A DNA stretch of 64,000 nt, from the NCBI GenBank assembly GCA_016719855.1, contig JADJYH010000002.1:186001-250000 (forward strand). Reading direction: 5' to 3'. The position numbers were made by a program, and so were the translations under genes. The stretch comes from Saprospiraceae bacterium. GTDB taxonomy: Bacteria > Bacteroidota > Bacteroidia > Chitinophagales > Saprospiraceae. Each line of letters opens with the position of its first letter. Position 1 is the first letter of the stretch. Positions 37,004 through 46,273 of this stretch are shown here, one piece after another. The notes beneath the pieces are model-generated. The model was given only the letters and a program-made list of their open reading frames with translations, made no database searches and had not been told where the DNA came from.

Positions 37004-37987
37004 CTACAAAGCAAGTATCTCCGCTAACCGCAACATATCCATGTTTATCTCCTTTTGGTTGCGCACGGCGATGCCCAGCGGGGTGTATTTGATGAGGTTG
37101 TTGTCAATGCCCACCATCACGCTTTTGTGGCCATCCATCAAGGCTTCAACCGCATTGGAGCCAAGGCGGCTGGCCAGCAATCGGTCGGCCCCGGAGGGTG
37201 AGCCGCCCCGCTGCAAATGCCCGATGACCGCCACTCGGGTGTCGTAAGCACCGACCCTGGCTTTTAGTTCCTCTGCGATTTCTTCCGTTTTTCCCAAGGT
37301 GTTGCCTTCGGCAACGATGACGAGACTGAACAGTTTTTTGCGCTTGATGGAGGAGCGGAGGGTGTTGGCAAGCTCGTCGTAGGTCGTTTCTTGCTCTGGC
37401 AGCAGCACAAACGTGGCTCCTGATGCAATGGCGGTGTGCAGGGCAAGGAACCCAGAATTGCGGCCCATCACCTCGATAAAAAACAAGCGGTCGTGCGACT
37501 CTGCCGTGTCCCGTATCTTGTCCACTGCTTCCACTGCTGTGTTCAGCGCCGTGTCGAAGCCGATGGTGTAGTCTGTACCGTAGAGGTCGTTGTCAATGGT
37601 ACACGGCACACCGACAATGGGGATGCCGTGTTCTTTGTGAAAAATCTCAGCCCCCGTGAAGGTGCCATTGCCGCCAAGTGCGACCAGCCCCTCGATTTTA
37701 TGCTTCTTGAGCGCTGCCGCCGCCAGTTTTCTGCCCTCGGCGGTCATGAAGCGCTCGCTGCGGGCCGTCTTGAGGAAAGTGCCGCCCCGTTGGATGATGT
37801 TGCCCACGTCACGGGTTTCGAGCTTGTTCATGTTGCCGTCCATCATGCCCTCGTAGCCGCCAATGATACCGTAAACCTCGATGTCATGGTAGGCACAGGT
37901 GCGTACCACTGCCCGTACGCCAGCGTTCATGCCGGGTGCGTCGCCACCGGAGGTGTAAACTGCGATTCTTTTTATGTTTTTACTCAT
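37004..37987 (-). CDS. pfkA: 6-phosphofructokinase
   Basis: Phosphorylates fructose 6-phosphate to fructose 1,6-bisphosphate, the committed glycolytic step. The 327-residue protein has the ATP loop YTSGGDAPGMNAG, the catalytic segment CTIDNDLYGTDYTIGFDTA and the substrate-site EVMGRNSGFLAL. At the ATP/Mg site the usual GGDGS/T reads GGNGTFTGA, with Asn in place of Asp (codon AAT). This may be a natural variant or a base error. Transcribed toward, and abutting, the membrane-protein gene. Confidence 0.92.
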   Translation of the reverse strand: MSKNIKRIAVYTSGGDAPGMNAGVRAVVRTCAYHDIEVYGIIGGYEGMMDGNMNKLETRDVGNIIQRGGTFLKTARSERFMTAEGRKLAAAALKKHKIEGLVALGGNGTFTGAEIFHKEHGIPIVGVPCTIDNDLYGTDYTIGFDTALNTAVEAVDKIRDTAESHDRLFFIEVMGRNSGFLALHTAIASGATFVLLPEQETTYDELANTLRSSIKRKKLFSLVIVAEGNTLGKTEEIAEELKARVGAYDTRVAVIGHLQRGGSPSGADRLLASRLGSNAVEALMDGHKSVMVGIDNNLIKYTPLGIAVRNQKEINMDMLRLAEILAL

Positions 37988-38022
37988 TGCGTTTTGGTTG
38001 TATCCCAGAAATCTTTTCTGGA

Positions 38023-38868
38023 TTACTTTGCTTCCAAGTGGTATTTCACCAAGTTTCCAATCGGTTTTTTTACGAAAACGCCAGGGCGTAGCCCGAGTTC
38101 TTCCAGCGCCTCCTTCAAGATGTCTTGAAAATGGTAGCTGACCGAACCCACAAAGCTAACCGGCAGCGTCTCATGGCCATTGTACTTGCAAACATGCCGG
38201 GTCAGGAACTCATTGAAACTTTTTTTCACCAAAGCCCTGACGAACGGATGCTCCTGATACCCCGTGAAAAGCTGGGTGAAAGATGCAAGATATGCCGCCG
38301 GAATACCGCCTGCATACACTTTGTCGAGGATGTCTTTACGACCATTTGGGCATTCATGTTCGATGATGGGCTGCAATTCAACGGGCATTTCCCGGTAAAA
38401 AAATGCTTGCAGGAACATCTTGCCAATTTGCGCCCCGCTGCCTTCATCGCCGAGCAGGAAGCCGAGGTTGGTCACGTTGTCCACCACTTGCTCGCCATCG
38501 TAAAGCACAGAATTGGAGCCAGTGCCGAGGATGCAGGCGATGCCAGGCTGGTGGCCACAGGTGGCACGGGCAGCCGCCAGAATGTCGTGACTGCCAAAGA
38601 TTTCTGCCTTCGGCAATTCCCGTTTGATGGCGTCCACCACGATTTGCTTGCGACCGGGGTCCCAGCATCCAGTGCCATAGTAGAATACTTTTCCGGTGAT
38701 TTCAATAGGTAGTTTTTCCGCCAGTTCGTGCCGTATTATTTCGGAGATGCGTTCGCCAGAAACGTAGTTGGGGTTGAAGCCGGTGGTGGTGATGGCTTGC
38801 TGTTCGCCTGTGTCCTTAACGACGACCCAATCGGCTTTTGTAGCTCCTCCGTCTGCGATGATTAGCAT
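38023..38868 (-). CDS. BadF/BadG/BcrA/BcrD-type ATPase (N-acetylglucosamine-kinase-like)
   Basis: A 281-residue ASKHA-fold kinase. The start at 38868 begins MLIIADGGATKADWVVV (phosphate-1 motif); a longer start adds a non-conserved stretch. Phosphate-2 motif is IACILGTGSNSVLYD, then LGFLLGDEGSGAQIG; the adenosine region is SFVGSVSYHFQD. Members phosphorylate N-acetylglucosamine or related amino sugars during cell-wall recycling. Substrate assignment is by general similarity only. It lies ~35 nt upstream of pfkA on the same strand and may be co-transcribed. Confidence 0.8.
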   Translation of the reverse strand: MLIIADGGATKADWVVVKDTGEQQAITTTGFNPNYVSGERISEIIRHELAEKLPIEITGKVFYYGTGCWDPGRKQIVVDAIKRELPKAEIFGSHDILAAARATCGHQPGIACILGTGSNSVLYDGEQVVDNVTNLGFLLGDEGSGAQIGKMFLQAFFYREMPVELQPIIEHECPNGRKDILDKVYAGGIPAAYLASFTQLFTGYQEHPFVRALVKKSFNEFLTRHVCKYNGHETLPVSFVGSVSYHFQDILKEALEELGLRPGVFVKKPIGNLVKYHLEAK

Positions 38869-38965
38869 TGCGTTTTGTTTTGAGCGGCAAATGTAGTGTG
38901 AAAAAGACACCAAGTGCCTGGGTCGTCGGATTTTTTACCCCAAAGCCGACAGGAAAATGCCCAAA

Positions 38966-39751
38966 TCAGCCTTGCATGGCGGTTTCTGCTTCAAAAACGG
39001 GCTGCTTGGCATCCGGCAATTGTTGGAGGAAGAGCGCTAATGCCTTCCGCTTGGCAGCATCCAATTGGTAGCTGATGTTTTCGGTGAAATATTTTTCCAG
39101 ATCAAAGCCGGGGTGCTGCTGTGGTAGGATGAACATCAACTGAGGTATCTGCTCTATGCCGATTTTCATCGCCTCATTAAACCTCGCAACGAACTCGACT
39201 GGTAAGGGTCGGTTGCTCACCCAAGCTGCGAAAACGAACGGTAGCCCGGTATGTGCCAACCAAGCCTCTCCGAGGTCGTAGGTGTAGGCATGTTTTCCCA
39301 AGTGGTCCATCGCCCGGTCACCGATGATGAGTGCAGCGGTATCGCCACTGATTTTATCCTCAAAACCTGGCGTGGCGGGCAGCAGGGTAGGAGAGAGTTG
39401 CCAATGTTCTTTCAAAAGGATTTTCACCAACTCCACCGAAGTTCGGGAATGGAAGTCGAGGTACAGCGTAGCCACCGCTTCCAGGGGCACTTCACTGAAT
39501 ATGCAGACTGTTTTCACCTCACCCACCGTGCCGATGCAGTAGTCGGAGATGATGTGCGGTGTGGCGATTTCGGGGATGGCCGCCACGGGAATTAATCCAA
39601 AATCAGCCTCACCGCTGGCCAGCTTGCGGGCACAGTCGGATGGGATATCGAGATGCAGGTCGAGTTCTTCGCTGAGGCCGCTTTTTACCAGACCGTACAG
39701 CAACGGCTTGGTGTTTAGGTAGCTGACTGCGGTGACTTTTAATTTTTTCAT
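38966..39751 (-). CDS. mqnA: Chorismate dehydratase of the futalosine menaquinone pathway
   Basis: Converts chorismate to 3-[(1-carboxyvinyl)oxy]benzoate, the first step of futalosine-type menaquinone synthesis. The 261-residue protein has a periplasmic-binding-protein-like fold with VSYLNTKPLLYGL at the start, SGEADFGLIPVAAI and DYCIGTVGEVKTVCIFS. It also has AALIIGDRAM and DLGEAWLAHTGLPFVFAAW. The start at 39751 (MKKLKVTAVSYLN) is used; the upstream extension is encoded by a palindromic element. mqnE lies just upstream on the same strand. Confidence 0.92.
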   Translation of the reverse strand: MKKLKVTAVSYLNTKPLLYGLVKSGLSEELDLHLDIPSDCARKLASGEADFGLIPVAAIPEIATPHIISDYCIGTVGEVKTVCIFSEVPLEAVATLYLDFHSRTSVELVKILLKEHWQLSPTLLPATPGFEDKISGDTAALIIGDRAMDHLGKHAYTYDLGEAWLAHTGLPFVFAAWVSNRPLPVEFVARFNEAMKIGIEQIPQLMFILPQQHPGFDLEKYFTENISYQLDAAKRKALALFLQQLPDAKQPVFEAETAMQG

Positions 39752-39753
39752 GG

Positions 39754-39831
39754 ATTGTAGCCGCCAAACTTGTTTGGCCGGCTGTTTAAGTTGTGGTTTT
39801 GAGCCAGCCAAACAAGTTTGGCGGCTACAAT
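39754..39831. repeat. Nested palindrome between mqnE and mqnA (family 1, copy A)
   Basis: Perfect 25-bp arms (39754-39778 and 39807-39831) start ATTGTAGCCGCC and end GGCGGCTACAAT. Each arm also contains its own inner palindrome (CCAAACTTGTTTGG), so a cruciform or cloverleaf can form. It fills the 91-bp gap between mqnE and mqnA. A related element is at 61518-61597. Confidence 0.85.
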
Positions 39832-39842
39832 AGGCTTCTTCT

Positions 39843-41039
39843 TCAATTCAAAACGGGCAATGCGACATACCCTTTGAACGCCGTATCCTCCTCAAACACC
39901 TCGTTCGTGTAGTCCTTCACCACATTATACAAGGTGTCCCGTTCAATCGGCTTTTTGCCAACGGCCTTGATGAGCTGCACCAAATCACGAGTGCTCATGG
40001 CCGGGTTTTGCTCCTCAGAGCCAGCCATCGAGTAAATCTTGGTGGTGTCGTCAATGGTGCCGTCAATATCGTCCACGCCGTAGGATAGCGAGAGTTGGGC
40101 GATGTTGCGGCTGATCATTGGCCAGTAGGCTTTTAGGTGGTCAAAGTTGTCGAGGTAGATGCGGGCGATGGCGTAGTTGCGCAGGTCTTCTACGACGTTC
40201 ACCTCTTCGAGGTGCGATAGCTGGTTGTCCTGGTTGCGGAACTTAAGCGGTATGAAAGTCTGGAATCCACCTGTCCTGTCCTGCAATTTGCGAAGCTCCT
40301 CCATGTGGTGGATCCGGTGCTCAAATCCCTCGATATGGCCGTAGAGCATGGTAGCGTTTGAGCGCCCACCGAGCTTGTGCCACTCCTCGTGAATGGCCAG
40401 CCATTGCTCGCCCGTGCATTTATCGGCGGCTATCTGCTGGCGGATGTCCGGGTGAAAAATCTCCGCACCGCCGCCAGGAATGGAGTCAAACCCTGCTTCC
40501 ATCATCAGTTTCATGCCCTCGGCGTAGCCGATTTTGGCTTTTTTGAAAATGTAGTGGTACTCGACGGGAGTCAATGCTTTCACGTGTAGGTCTGGGCGGT
40601 GTTCTTTTATTTTCCTGAAAAAATCGGCGTAAAACTGCACGTCGTATTGCGGCAGCACACCCCCCACGATATGCACCTCCGTCACTGGCTGGTCATCGTA
40701 TTTTTTCACGATGTCCATCATGTCGTCCATCGTGTATTCCCACCCTTCTTCCCGCTTCTTTATCATGCGGGAGTACGAGCAGAACTTGCAGTCGTAAACA
40801 CAAATGTTGGTCGGCTCGATATGGAAGTTGCGATTGAAATAGGTGTTGCCGCCATGCTTGCGCTCCCGGATATGGTTGGCAAGTGCGCCAACAAACCCAA
40901 GGCTGCCTTCTTGGTATAGCAACAACCCTTCGTCAGGGGTGATGCGCTCCCCATTGAAAACTTTCTCTGCGATGTTGCGTAGTGCTGGCTTCAGCGTTGG
41001 GTCGTTGAGGAGGAATTCTATTTTTACGGTTGACGTCAT
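39843..41039 (-). CDS. mqnE: Aminofutalosine synthase (radical SAM)
   Basis: Joins the mqnA product to S-adenosylmethionine, giving aminofutalosine in menaquinone synthesis. The ~398-residue protein has the radical-SAM cluster motif CxxxCxxC in TNICVYDCKFCSYSR (about residues 81-88) and EVHIVGGVLPQYDVQFY. PGGGAEIFHPDIRQQI is typical of MqnE rather than MqnC. The ATG at 41039 (MTSTVKIEF) is preferred over 41051. Its upstream region has G-poor TATTGTCTAATGTC words on the minus strand. Downstream is mqnA. Confidence 0.9.
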   Translation of the reverse strand: MTSTVKIEFLLNDPTLKPALRNIAEKVFNGERITPDEGLLLYQEGSLGFVGALANHIRERKHGGNTYFNRNFHIEPTNICVYDCKFCSYSRMIKKREEGWEYTMDDMMDIVKKYDDQPVTEVHIVGGVLPQYDVQFYADFFRKIKEHRPDLHVKALTPVEYHYIFKKAKIGYAEGMKLMMEAGFDSIPGGGAEIFHPDIRQQIAADKCTGEQWLAIHEEWHKLGGRSNATMLYGHIEGFEHRIHHMEELRKLQDRTGGFQTFIPLKFRNQDNQLSHLEEVNVVEDLRNYAIARIYLDNFDHLKAYWPMISRNIAQLSLSYGVDDIDGTIDDTTKIYSMAGSEEQNPAMSTRDLVQLIKAVGKKPIERDTLYNVVKDYTNEVFEEDTAFKGYVALPVLN

Positions 41040-41116
41040 TGATTTGTGCATTTTTGCGGGCGTAAAGGTAACAGTTATTGCTACTTTCAGTTTTCTTTGA
41101 AAGGTCTTTTTTGGAA

Positions 41117-41262
41117 TTTAGACAATAGACATTAGACAATAGGCGGGTCTGATTTTCATTGCGCCATTTTGAATAAGCTGTTAGATTCTTGAGGATTTAC
41201 TGAAATTTTCACTTTCTTTCCTGCTGTCTAAAGTCTTTTGTCCAAAGTCTGAAATCTCTAAA
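41117..41262. repeat. Divergent word-repeat leaders of mqnE and the family-2 glycosyltransferase
   Basis: At 41117-41143 the plus strand has TTTAGACAATAGACATTAG and ACAATAGG words; their G-poor complement faces mqnE. At 41222-41262 the plus strand has GTCTAAAGTCTTTTGTCCAA and AAGTCTGAAATC words facing the glycosyltransferase ATG at 41264. The words are the same family as at 19676-19790. Confidence 0.6.
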
Positions 41263-41263
41263 A

Positions 41264-42160
41264 ATGCTATCCATTCTCCTCCCCATCTTCAATTTCGATG
41301 TCAGGCCATTGGTCAGTGACCTGCACCGCCAGTGCGAGGTTGCTGGAGTAGCTTATGAAATCATCTGTTTCGATGATGGTTCAACGCCCGAATTTAGGCA
41401 AAAGAACCAGGAACTATGGAAATACAGCAACCTGATTTACAAGGAATTGCCGCAAAATCTTGGCCGCTCGGCCATCCGCAACGCCCTTGGCAAGGCAGCC
41501 CGCTTTGAGTACCTGCTGTTCATGGACTGCGATAGCCGGGTGACCGGTGGAGATTTTATTGAGAACTACCTCCAAAAATGTGCGCCCGACAAACTGATTC
41601 CTCGTATGGTGGCCGCAGCTACGCCAACCAGCCACCGACGGATGCAAGGCTTTATTTCCATTGGCACTATGGTCGGGAACGGGAAAAGCGCACCGCCGCC
41701 GAGCGAAGCCGTTCGCCTTATCACAGTTTTATGACCAATAACTTCCTGATTCCCAGGCAGTTGTTCCTCGAAATCCAATTCGATGAAACGCTGCGGCAAT
41801 ATGGCCACGAGGACACGCTCTTCGGCATGGAACTGGCACGGCGGCAAGTGCCTATCGTGCATATTGACAACCCATTGGAGCATATCGGGTTGGAGCCAGT
41901 GGATGTTTTCCTTCGGAAAACGGAGCAGGATTGAAAACTTGGTGCGATTGAAACGTGAAGGAAAATTTATTGAAACAAGATTGCTTAGTACCTACAATAA
42001 TTGTAGAAAATGGGGTTTAGCATTGCCCATCCGATTGATATTTTTAGTTGTTAATCGCTTGATTGTCAGACAATTGAAATCGTCCTACCCTTGTCTCAAG
42101 GTTTTCGACTTCTATAAATTGGGAGTGATTTTCATCAATGATAGACAATCTAAGAAGTAA
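41264..42160 (+). CDS. Family 2 glycosyltransferase (two frameshifts)
   Basis: Frame 2 to about 41600, frame 1 to about 41930, then frame 2 again. The joined protein is ~298 residues with a GT-A fold: start MLSILLPIFNFDVRPLV, EIICFDDGSTPE (DD nucleotide-sugar site), LLFMDCDSRV (DxD-like metal site), FMTNNFLIPRQLFLEI, and YGHEDTLFGMELARR (ED acceptor/catalytic motif). Donor and acceptor are unknown. It is separate from the main exopolysaccharide locus. The two compensating shifts are probably sequencing errors at GATTCCTCG and CAGGATTG. Confidence 0.82.
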
Positions 42161-42210
42161 ACGCTATACCTTAGTCTCGATAACCTTATTCTTCACTAAT
42201 TTATTAAGTC

Positions 42211-42750
42211 ATGAAATCAAAAAATTTTGTCCTAACCATTACAATGTTGCTTTGCGCCACATTCACCTTTGCTCAAACAGGAGCTGGAAACCTGATGCTC
42301 GGCGGAACTGCCGGATTTGACGTCGAAATGATTGATGGAAGCGACGACAACTTAGTCACTATTGAGCTTAATCCGATGCTTGGTTTCTTCATTATTGATA
42401 ACCTTGCTGTGGGTGCGACTCTACAAGTGAGTTCCGCCAAGCAGGGAGACCATAAGAACACAGGCTTTGGCATTGCTCCCTTCGGAAGGTACTACATTGG
42501 CCCAGGCGGCATCAAGTTGTTCGTTCATGCCCAGTTTGGTTATGCAAGTTTCAAGTTTGATGACGGTGGGTTCGAATTAGAATCAAAAGGTTCACAACTT
42601 ACCATTGGACCCGGTTTGGCATTCTTCCTCAACGACCACGTGGCTATCGAAGCATTGCTCGCCTACGACAAGGGTTTTGGCGATCTTGACGGTAGTAGCA
42701 ACATCGGCCTTGGAATCGGCGTACAAGCCTACCTGGGTGGTAATGAATAG
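42211..42750 (+). CDS. Outer-membrane beta-barrel (porin-family) protein
   Basis: A 179-residue exported protein. The signal peptide (residues 1-21) ends FTFAQ. The mature part consists of alternating hydrophobic/aromatic strands with Gly-rich turns (LMLGGTAGFDVEM, LNPMLGFFIIDNLAVGATL, FGIAPFGRYYIGPGGIKLFVHAQFG). This is an 8-stranded OmpA/OmpX-like small barrel. Role unknown. Followed by a strong terminator. Confidence 0.82.
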   Translation: MKSKNFVLTITMLLCATFTFAQTGAGNLMLGGTAGFDVEMIDGSDDNLVTIELNPMLGFFIIDNLAVGATLQVSSAKQGDHKNTGFGIAPFGRYYIGPGGIKLFVHAQFGYASFKFDDGGFELESKGSQLTIGPGLAFFLNDHVAIEALLAYDKGFGDLDGSSNIGLGIGVQAYLGGNE

Positions 42751-42772
42751 GCGTGAACTCCTACTTCAAGTT

Positions 42773-42810
42773 AAAGGTGACTCTTTGAATAAAAGGGTCA
42801 CCTTTTTTTT
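42773..42810 (+). terminator. Rho-independent terminator after the OMP gene
   Basis: A 9-bp stem, AAAGGTGAC with GTCACCTTT, is followed by a run of T, 23 nt after the stop codon. Confidence 0.9.
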
Positions 42811-42972
42811 AATTCCATTGCAACGACTTTAACGCAGCCTCGAAAACTAACTACTTTCCCTGCCAATTTTGCCACCAACAATTCAAGATTTCTTAGTTTT
42901 GAGGCAGGTATAAAATTGCAATGGCAAGAAATACTTACCTCATTTTTTCATTTTAGAGTCCACTAGGCATCC

Positions 42973-43752
42973 ATGACGAATATCCTTTTCAGCATCCTCG
43001 ACAGCGTCGGCATCATCCGCCTCAACCGCCCCACCGTCTTCAATTCCTTCAACCGGGCGATGGCCCTCGAATTGCAGGCAGCCCTCGACGAATGTGCCCA
43101 TGACCACAGCGTCCGGGCTATCTACCTGACAGGGGAGGGCAAGGCGTTCTGTGCTGGCCAAGACCTCCAGGAAGTGAGCGACCCAACCAGTGCCCCCAGC
43201 TTCAAGACCATTTTGGGCGAACATTACAACCCCATCATCGAACGGCTGCGGGGCATCGAGAAGCCCATCGTGTGCGGCGTGAACGGCGTCGCTGCTGGTG
43301 CTGGCGCAAACATCGCCCTCGCCTGCGACATCACGGTCGCCAAGGAATCCGCCTCGTTCATCCAGGCATTCAGCAAGATTGGGCTGATACCGGATAGCGG
43401 CGGCACCTACTTCTTGCCCCGACTCATTGGAATTCAAAAAGCCACAGCGCTGATGATGTTGGGGGAAAAAGTATCGGCCAAGGACGCCGAAGCGATGGGC
43501 ATGATTTACAAGACTTTACCAGACGAAGGCTTCGACGAGGCAGCCCTCGCCATTGCGCAGCACCTCGCCCAAATGCCCACCAAGGGCCTCGGCTACACCA
43601 AGCGCCTGCTCAACATGACCTTTGAAAATATCCTCTCCGAGCAATTGGAGGCCGAGGACAAATACCAAACTATCGCAGGGAATACAGCCGACTACCGGGA
43701 GGGCGTCGCCGCTTTTTTGGAGAAAAGGAAACCAACCTTCAAGGGGGAATAG
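42973..43752 (+). CDS. paaG: Enoyl-CoA hydratase/isomerase, PaaG-like
   Basis: A 259-residue crotonase-fold enzyme. Oxyanion-hole residues are in GKAFCAGQDLQEV and NGVAAGAGANIALACD. The catalytic Asp in GLIPDSGGTYFLPRL and the overall length match PaaG (ring 1,2-epoxyphenylacetyl-CoA isomerase) better than FadB-type hydratases. No other paa genes are in the window, so another acyl-CoA substrate is possible. A -7-like TAGTTTTG lies at 42894-42901. Convergent with the aminotransferase gene. Confidence 0.8.
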   Translation: MTNILFSILDSVGIIRLNRPTVFNSFNRAMALELQAALDECAHDHSVRAIYLTGEGKAFCAGQDLQEVSDPTSAPSFKTILGEHYNPIIERLRGIEKPIVCGVNGVAAGAGANIALACDITVAKESASFIQAFSKIGLIPDSGGTYFLPRLIGIQKATALMMLGEKVSAKDAEAMGMIYKTLPDEGFDEAALAIAQHLAQMPTKGLGYTKRLLNMTFENILSEQLEAEDKYQTIAGNTADYREGVAAFLEKRKPTFKGE

Positions 43753-43840
43753 CCCTGCCTAAGGCTTTTGATTTCAAGGCATCGGGCTTCGATAATTTGA
43801 TTTCACTGGGAACTTCCCAATTTAGGTTCCCCTTCAGGGG

Positions 43841-44741
43841 TCAGGGGTCAATCATCACTCCCCATTCCTGGGTCAGTTTCCTGAAATATCCCTGTATTTC
43901 GGCCAAAACCTCCAAGTGGGACTTGTTGATGATTAACCTGCCGTCAATCTCCGAAACCCTCGTTAGTTCACCCATCGTGCCCGTGCAAAACACCTCGTCG
44001 GCAGTGTAAAACTCCGTGAGCGAAAGGTTCCGCTCCTGCACTGGAATCCCATTTTCCCGGCAAATTTCAATGACCAGCCCCCTCGTGATGCCCGGCAGGC
44101 AAGCATCGGGGGTGGGGGAAAGCACCTGTCCGTTTCGGATGCAGAAGATGTTGACGCTATTTGTCTCCGCCACGAAGCCGTTTGAGTCGAGCATGATGGC
44201 CTCGTCGGCTCCAGCGTAGTTGGCTTCTATCTTCGCCAAAATATTGTTCAGCAGGTTGTTGTGGTGGATTTTCGAGTCCAAGAACATCGGGTTGTTCCGG
44301 CGGATGGAGGAGGTAATGAGTTTGATTTCTGGTGGGTAAACGGGCGGCTTCCACTCCGCCAGCACGATGAGCGTGCAACCGAACTGGTTCAGTCGGGGAT
44401 CCATGCCGGAGGTTGTTTTTCTCGCCCCTCGTCAGCGTCAACCGGATGTGCGCACCGTCCCGCATTCCGTTGGCTGCCAGCGTCTGCATGATGGCATCCG
44501 TGATGAACTCGTTGGTTGGCACATTGGCAAAAGCCAGCGCATGGGCCGAATTTTGCATCCGCTCCAAGTGCCTGTCAAGGCAGAAAATGCGGCCATCATA
44601 GACCCGGATTCCCTCCCAAACTGCATCACCACCCTGCACCGCACTGTCGAAAACGGAGACTTTCGCCTCCGCCCGTGGCACCAGTTTGTCCTTTACCCAG
44701 ATGAAAATGTCGTTGTTTTTGGTATTGAATTGTTGTTGCAT
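43841..44741 (-). CDS. Class IV aminotransferase (branched-chain type, one frameshift)
   Basis: Two overlapping reading frames join near 44405-44425, where GAGAAAAACAACC needs a one-base correction to restore the family pattern RGEK(x)TSGMDPR. The joined protein is ~299 residues with a fold-type IV PLP aminotransferase architecture. GGDAVWEGIRVYDGRIF is near the start. The Schiff-base Lys is in MFLDSKIHHNNLLNN. MLDSNGFVAETNSVNIF and GITRGLVIE follow, with GTMGELTRV near the end. It most resembles branched-chain amino-acid aminotransferases, though D-amino-acid or aminodeoxychorismate lyase activity cannot be excluded. Start MQQQFNTK at 44741 is preferred. Confidence 0.82.
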
Positions 44742-44757
44742 GATTTTAATGTTTTTT

Positions 44758-44831
44758 GTCATGGCGGCAGGCCACCTGCGACGTCAAATATGTTATCCCG
44801 CATGACATCGCAGTTTGCCTACGGCAATGAC
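44758..44831. repeat. Imperfect palindrome (family 2, copy A)
   Basis: The left arm GTCATGGCGGCAGGCC (from 44758) pairs with the right arm ending GCCTACGGCAATGAC (to 44831), with several mismatches over 24 nt. The arm resembles the perfect 32-bp palindrome at 47004-47105 (GTCATGGCCGAAGGCCACC). It lies between sbcD and the aminotransferase gene. Confidence 0.6.
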
Positions 44832-44842
44832 AAGGCCGCTGC

Positions 44843-46068
44843 TCACCCGCTCACCCGCTCACTTCTCTCGCTCATCCAAGTCTCCAGTTCCCGAAACGTC
44901 GCCACCAACTCCTCCACGTCTTCCGGTACCCGGCCAGCGCTTTCGCACTTTTTGCGAAAAACATCCACTGGGCGAAAGTCCTCCAGTTCCTCGTTTTCCA
45001 CCTGCATGTCCAGCGGCAGGTGCTGGTTCTTGACCTTTAGCTTCAAGATTTCCAGGTGCATGTCCTTCGTGAAATCATGGAGCAGCCCGTTCAGGTTCGG
45101 GATGACGGTATCCGTTTCCACCAGCACCTCCACCCACGGGGCGAGCTGGTCTTTGTAGCGCTCGTTCAGCGCCTCCAGCTTCTCCTGCACCTCCTCGAAA
45201 CTGCCCTCCACCGACTTGAGCCGCCGCCCAACAGGCACGGTCAACAGGCTGATGTTCTGCAATTTATCTTTGTTGAACTCCACCAGCGTCACCGATTTCT
45301 CGTCCTTCGTCTCACTGAAACTCAGCGGAATCAGCGACCCACAGTACCGCACCTGCTTCATCCCGCTAATCGCCTGTGGCCGATGGATATGCCCCAGCGC
45401 CACGTATCCGAACACCGACGGAAACTGGTCCGCCCGGATGTTTTCGAGGTTGCCGAGGTAGATATTGTCCTGTTTGTCGCTGGACTCCGCCCCGGTCACA
45501 CAGAGGTGAGCGGTGACAATCATCGGTATTTTCAGCTTCGCAAATGGTTCCGCCGCCTTGCCCACCGCCTCGTAATGTGCCAAAATCCCTTCCTTAATCC
45601 GTTCAATCCGCTCCTGTCCGCCTTCGCCAGAGGCCGAACGGCGCAGGTCTTGGTCACGCAGGAACGGCACGGCGGCAACTACCGCCTCTGGCTCGCCCTG
45701 TTGGTTTTCAAGACGATGATTTCGTCTTCGCAGTTCTCCGTAGCAGCACCGACCACATGCACGTCGAGGAGTTGGAGCAGTTCCCTGGGGGCATCCAGCA
45801 TCTGTGGGGAGTCGTGGTTGCCGCCCGTCACCACCACGTGGCGGCACTGGGTGCGGATGATTTTCTTCAAAAAACCATAGTACAGCGCCCTCGCATAGTT
45901 GGGTGGGTTGCCGATGTCGAACACATCCCCTGCCACGATGAGCAGCTCAACGCCCTCGTTTTCAATGACTAGCGCCAGCCAGTCCAAGGCGAGGCGATGC
46001 TCCTCCTCCCGGTCACGGGAGATGAACTTTTGGCCGAGGTGCCAGTCGGAGGTGTGGAGGATTTTCAT
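44843..46068 (-). CDS. sbcD: SbcD/Mre11-family nuclease subunit (one frameshift)
   Basis: Frames join near 45705-45715 (CTTGAAAACC). The joined protein is ~408 residues. It is a metallophosphoesterase nuclease that, with the SbcC ATPase, processes DNA hairpins and double-strand breaks. Metal-site motifs are HTSDWHLGQ, VAGDVFD, VTGGNHDSP, VTAHL and ALGHIHRPQ. A capping/C-terminal domain follows. No sbcC is visible downstream; the next minus-strand gene is the aminotransferase. The leader has two CGATTCT heptamers (46092-46110). Interestingly, the window is rich in long palindromes, which are substrates of SbcCD. Confidence 0.88.
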
Positions 46069-46273
46069 GGGCGAAAGGTAGGGTTTTAATGGAGAATCGA
46101 GAATCGGGAAATCAAAGATTCATGCAAGTAATTGAGCGGGTGAAAGCGGGAGGAAATGGTGGTTTCACCCAAATACATTGTATTTTATTTGGAAATTGAA
46201 CATGTGCCGCCTACACCCGTTGTCATAATGAAAAAACACTTCTATTATTCTTCAACTTTAAAAATGAAAAATC

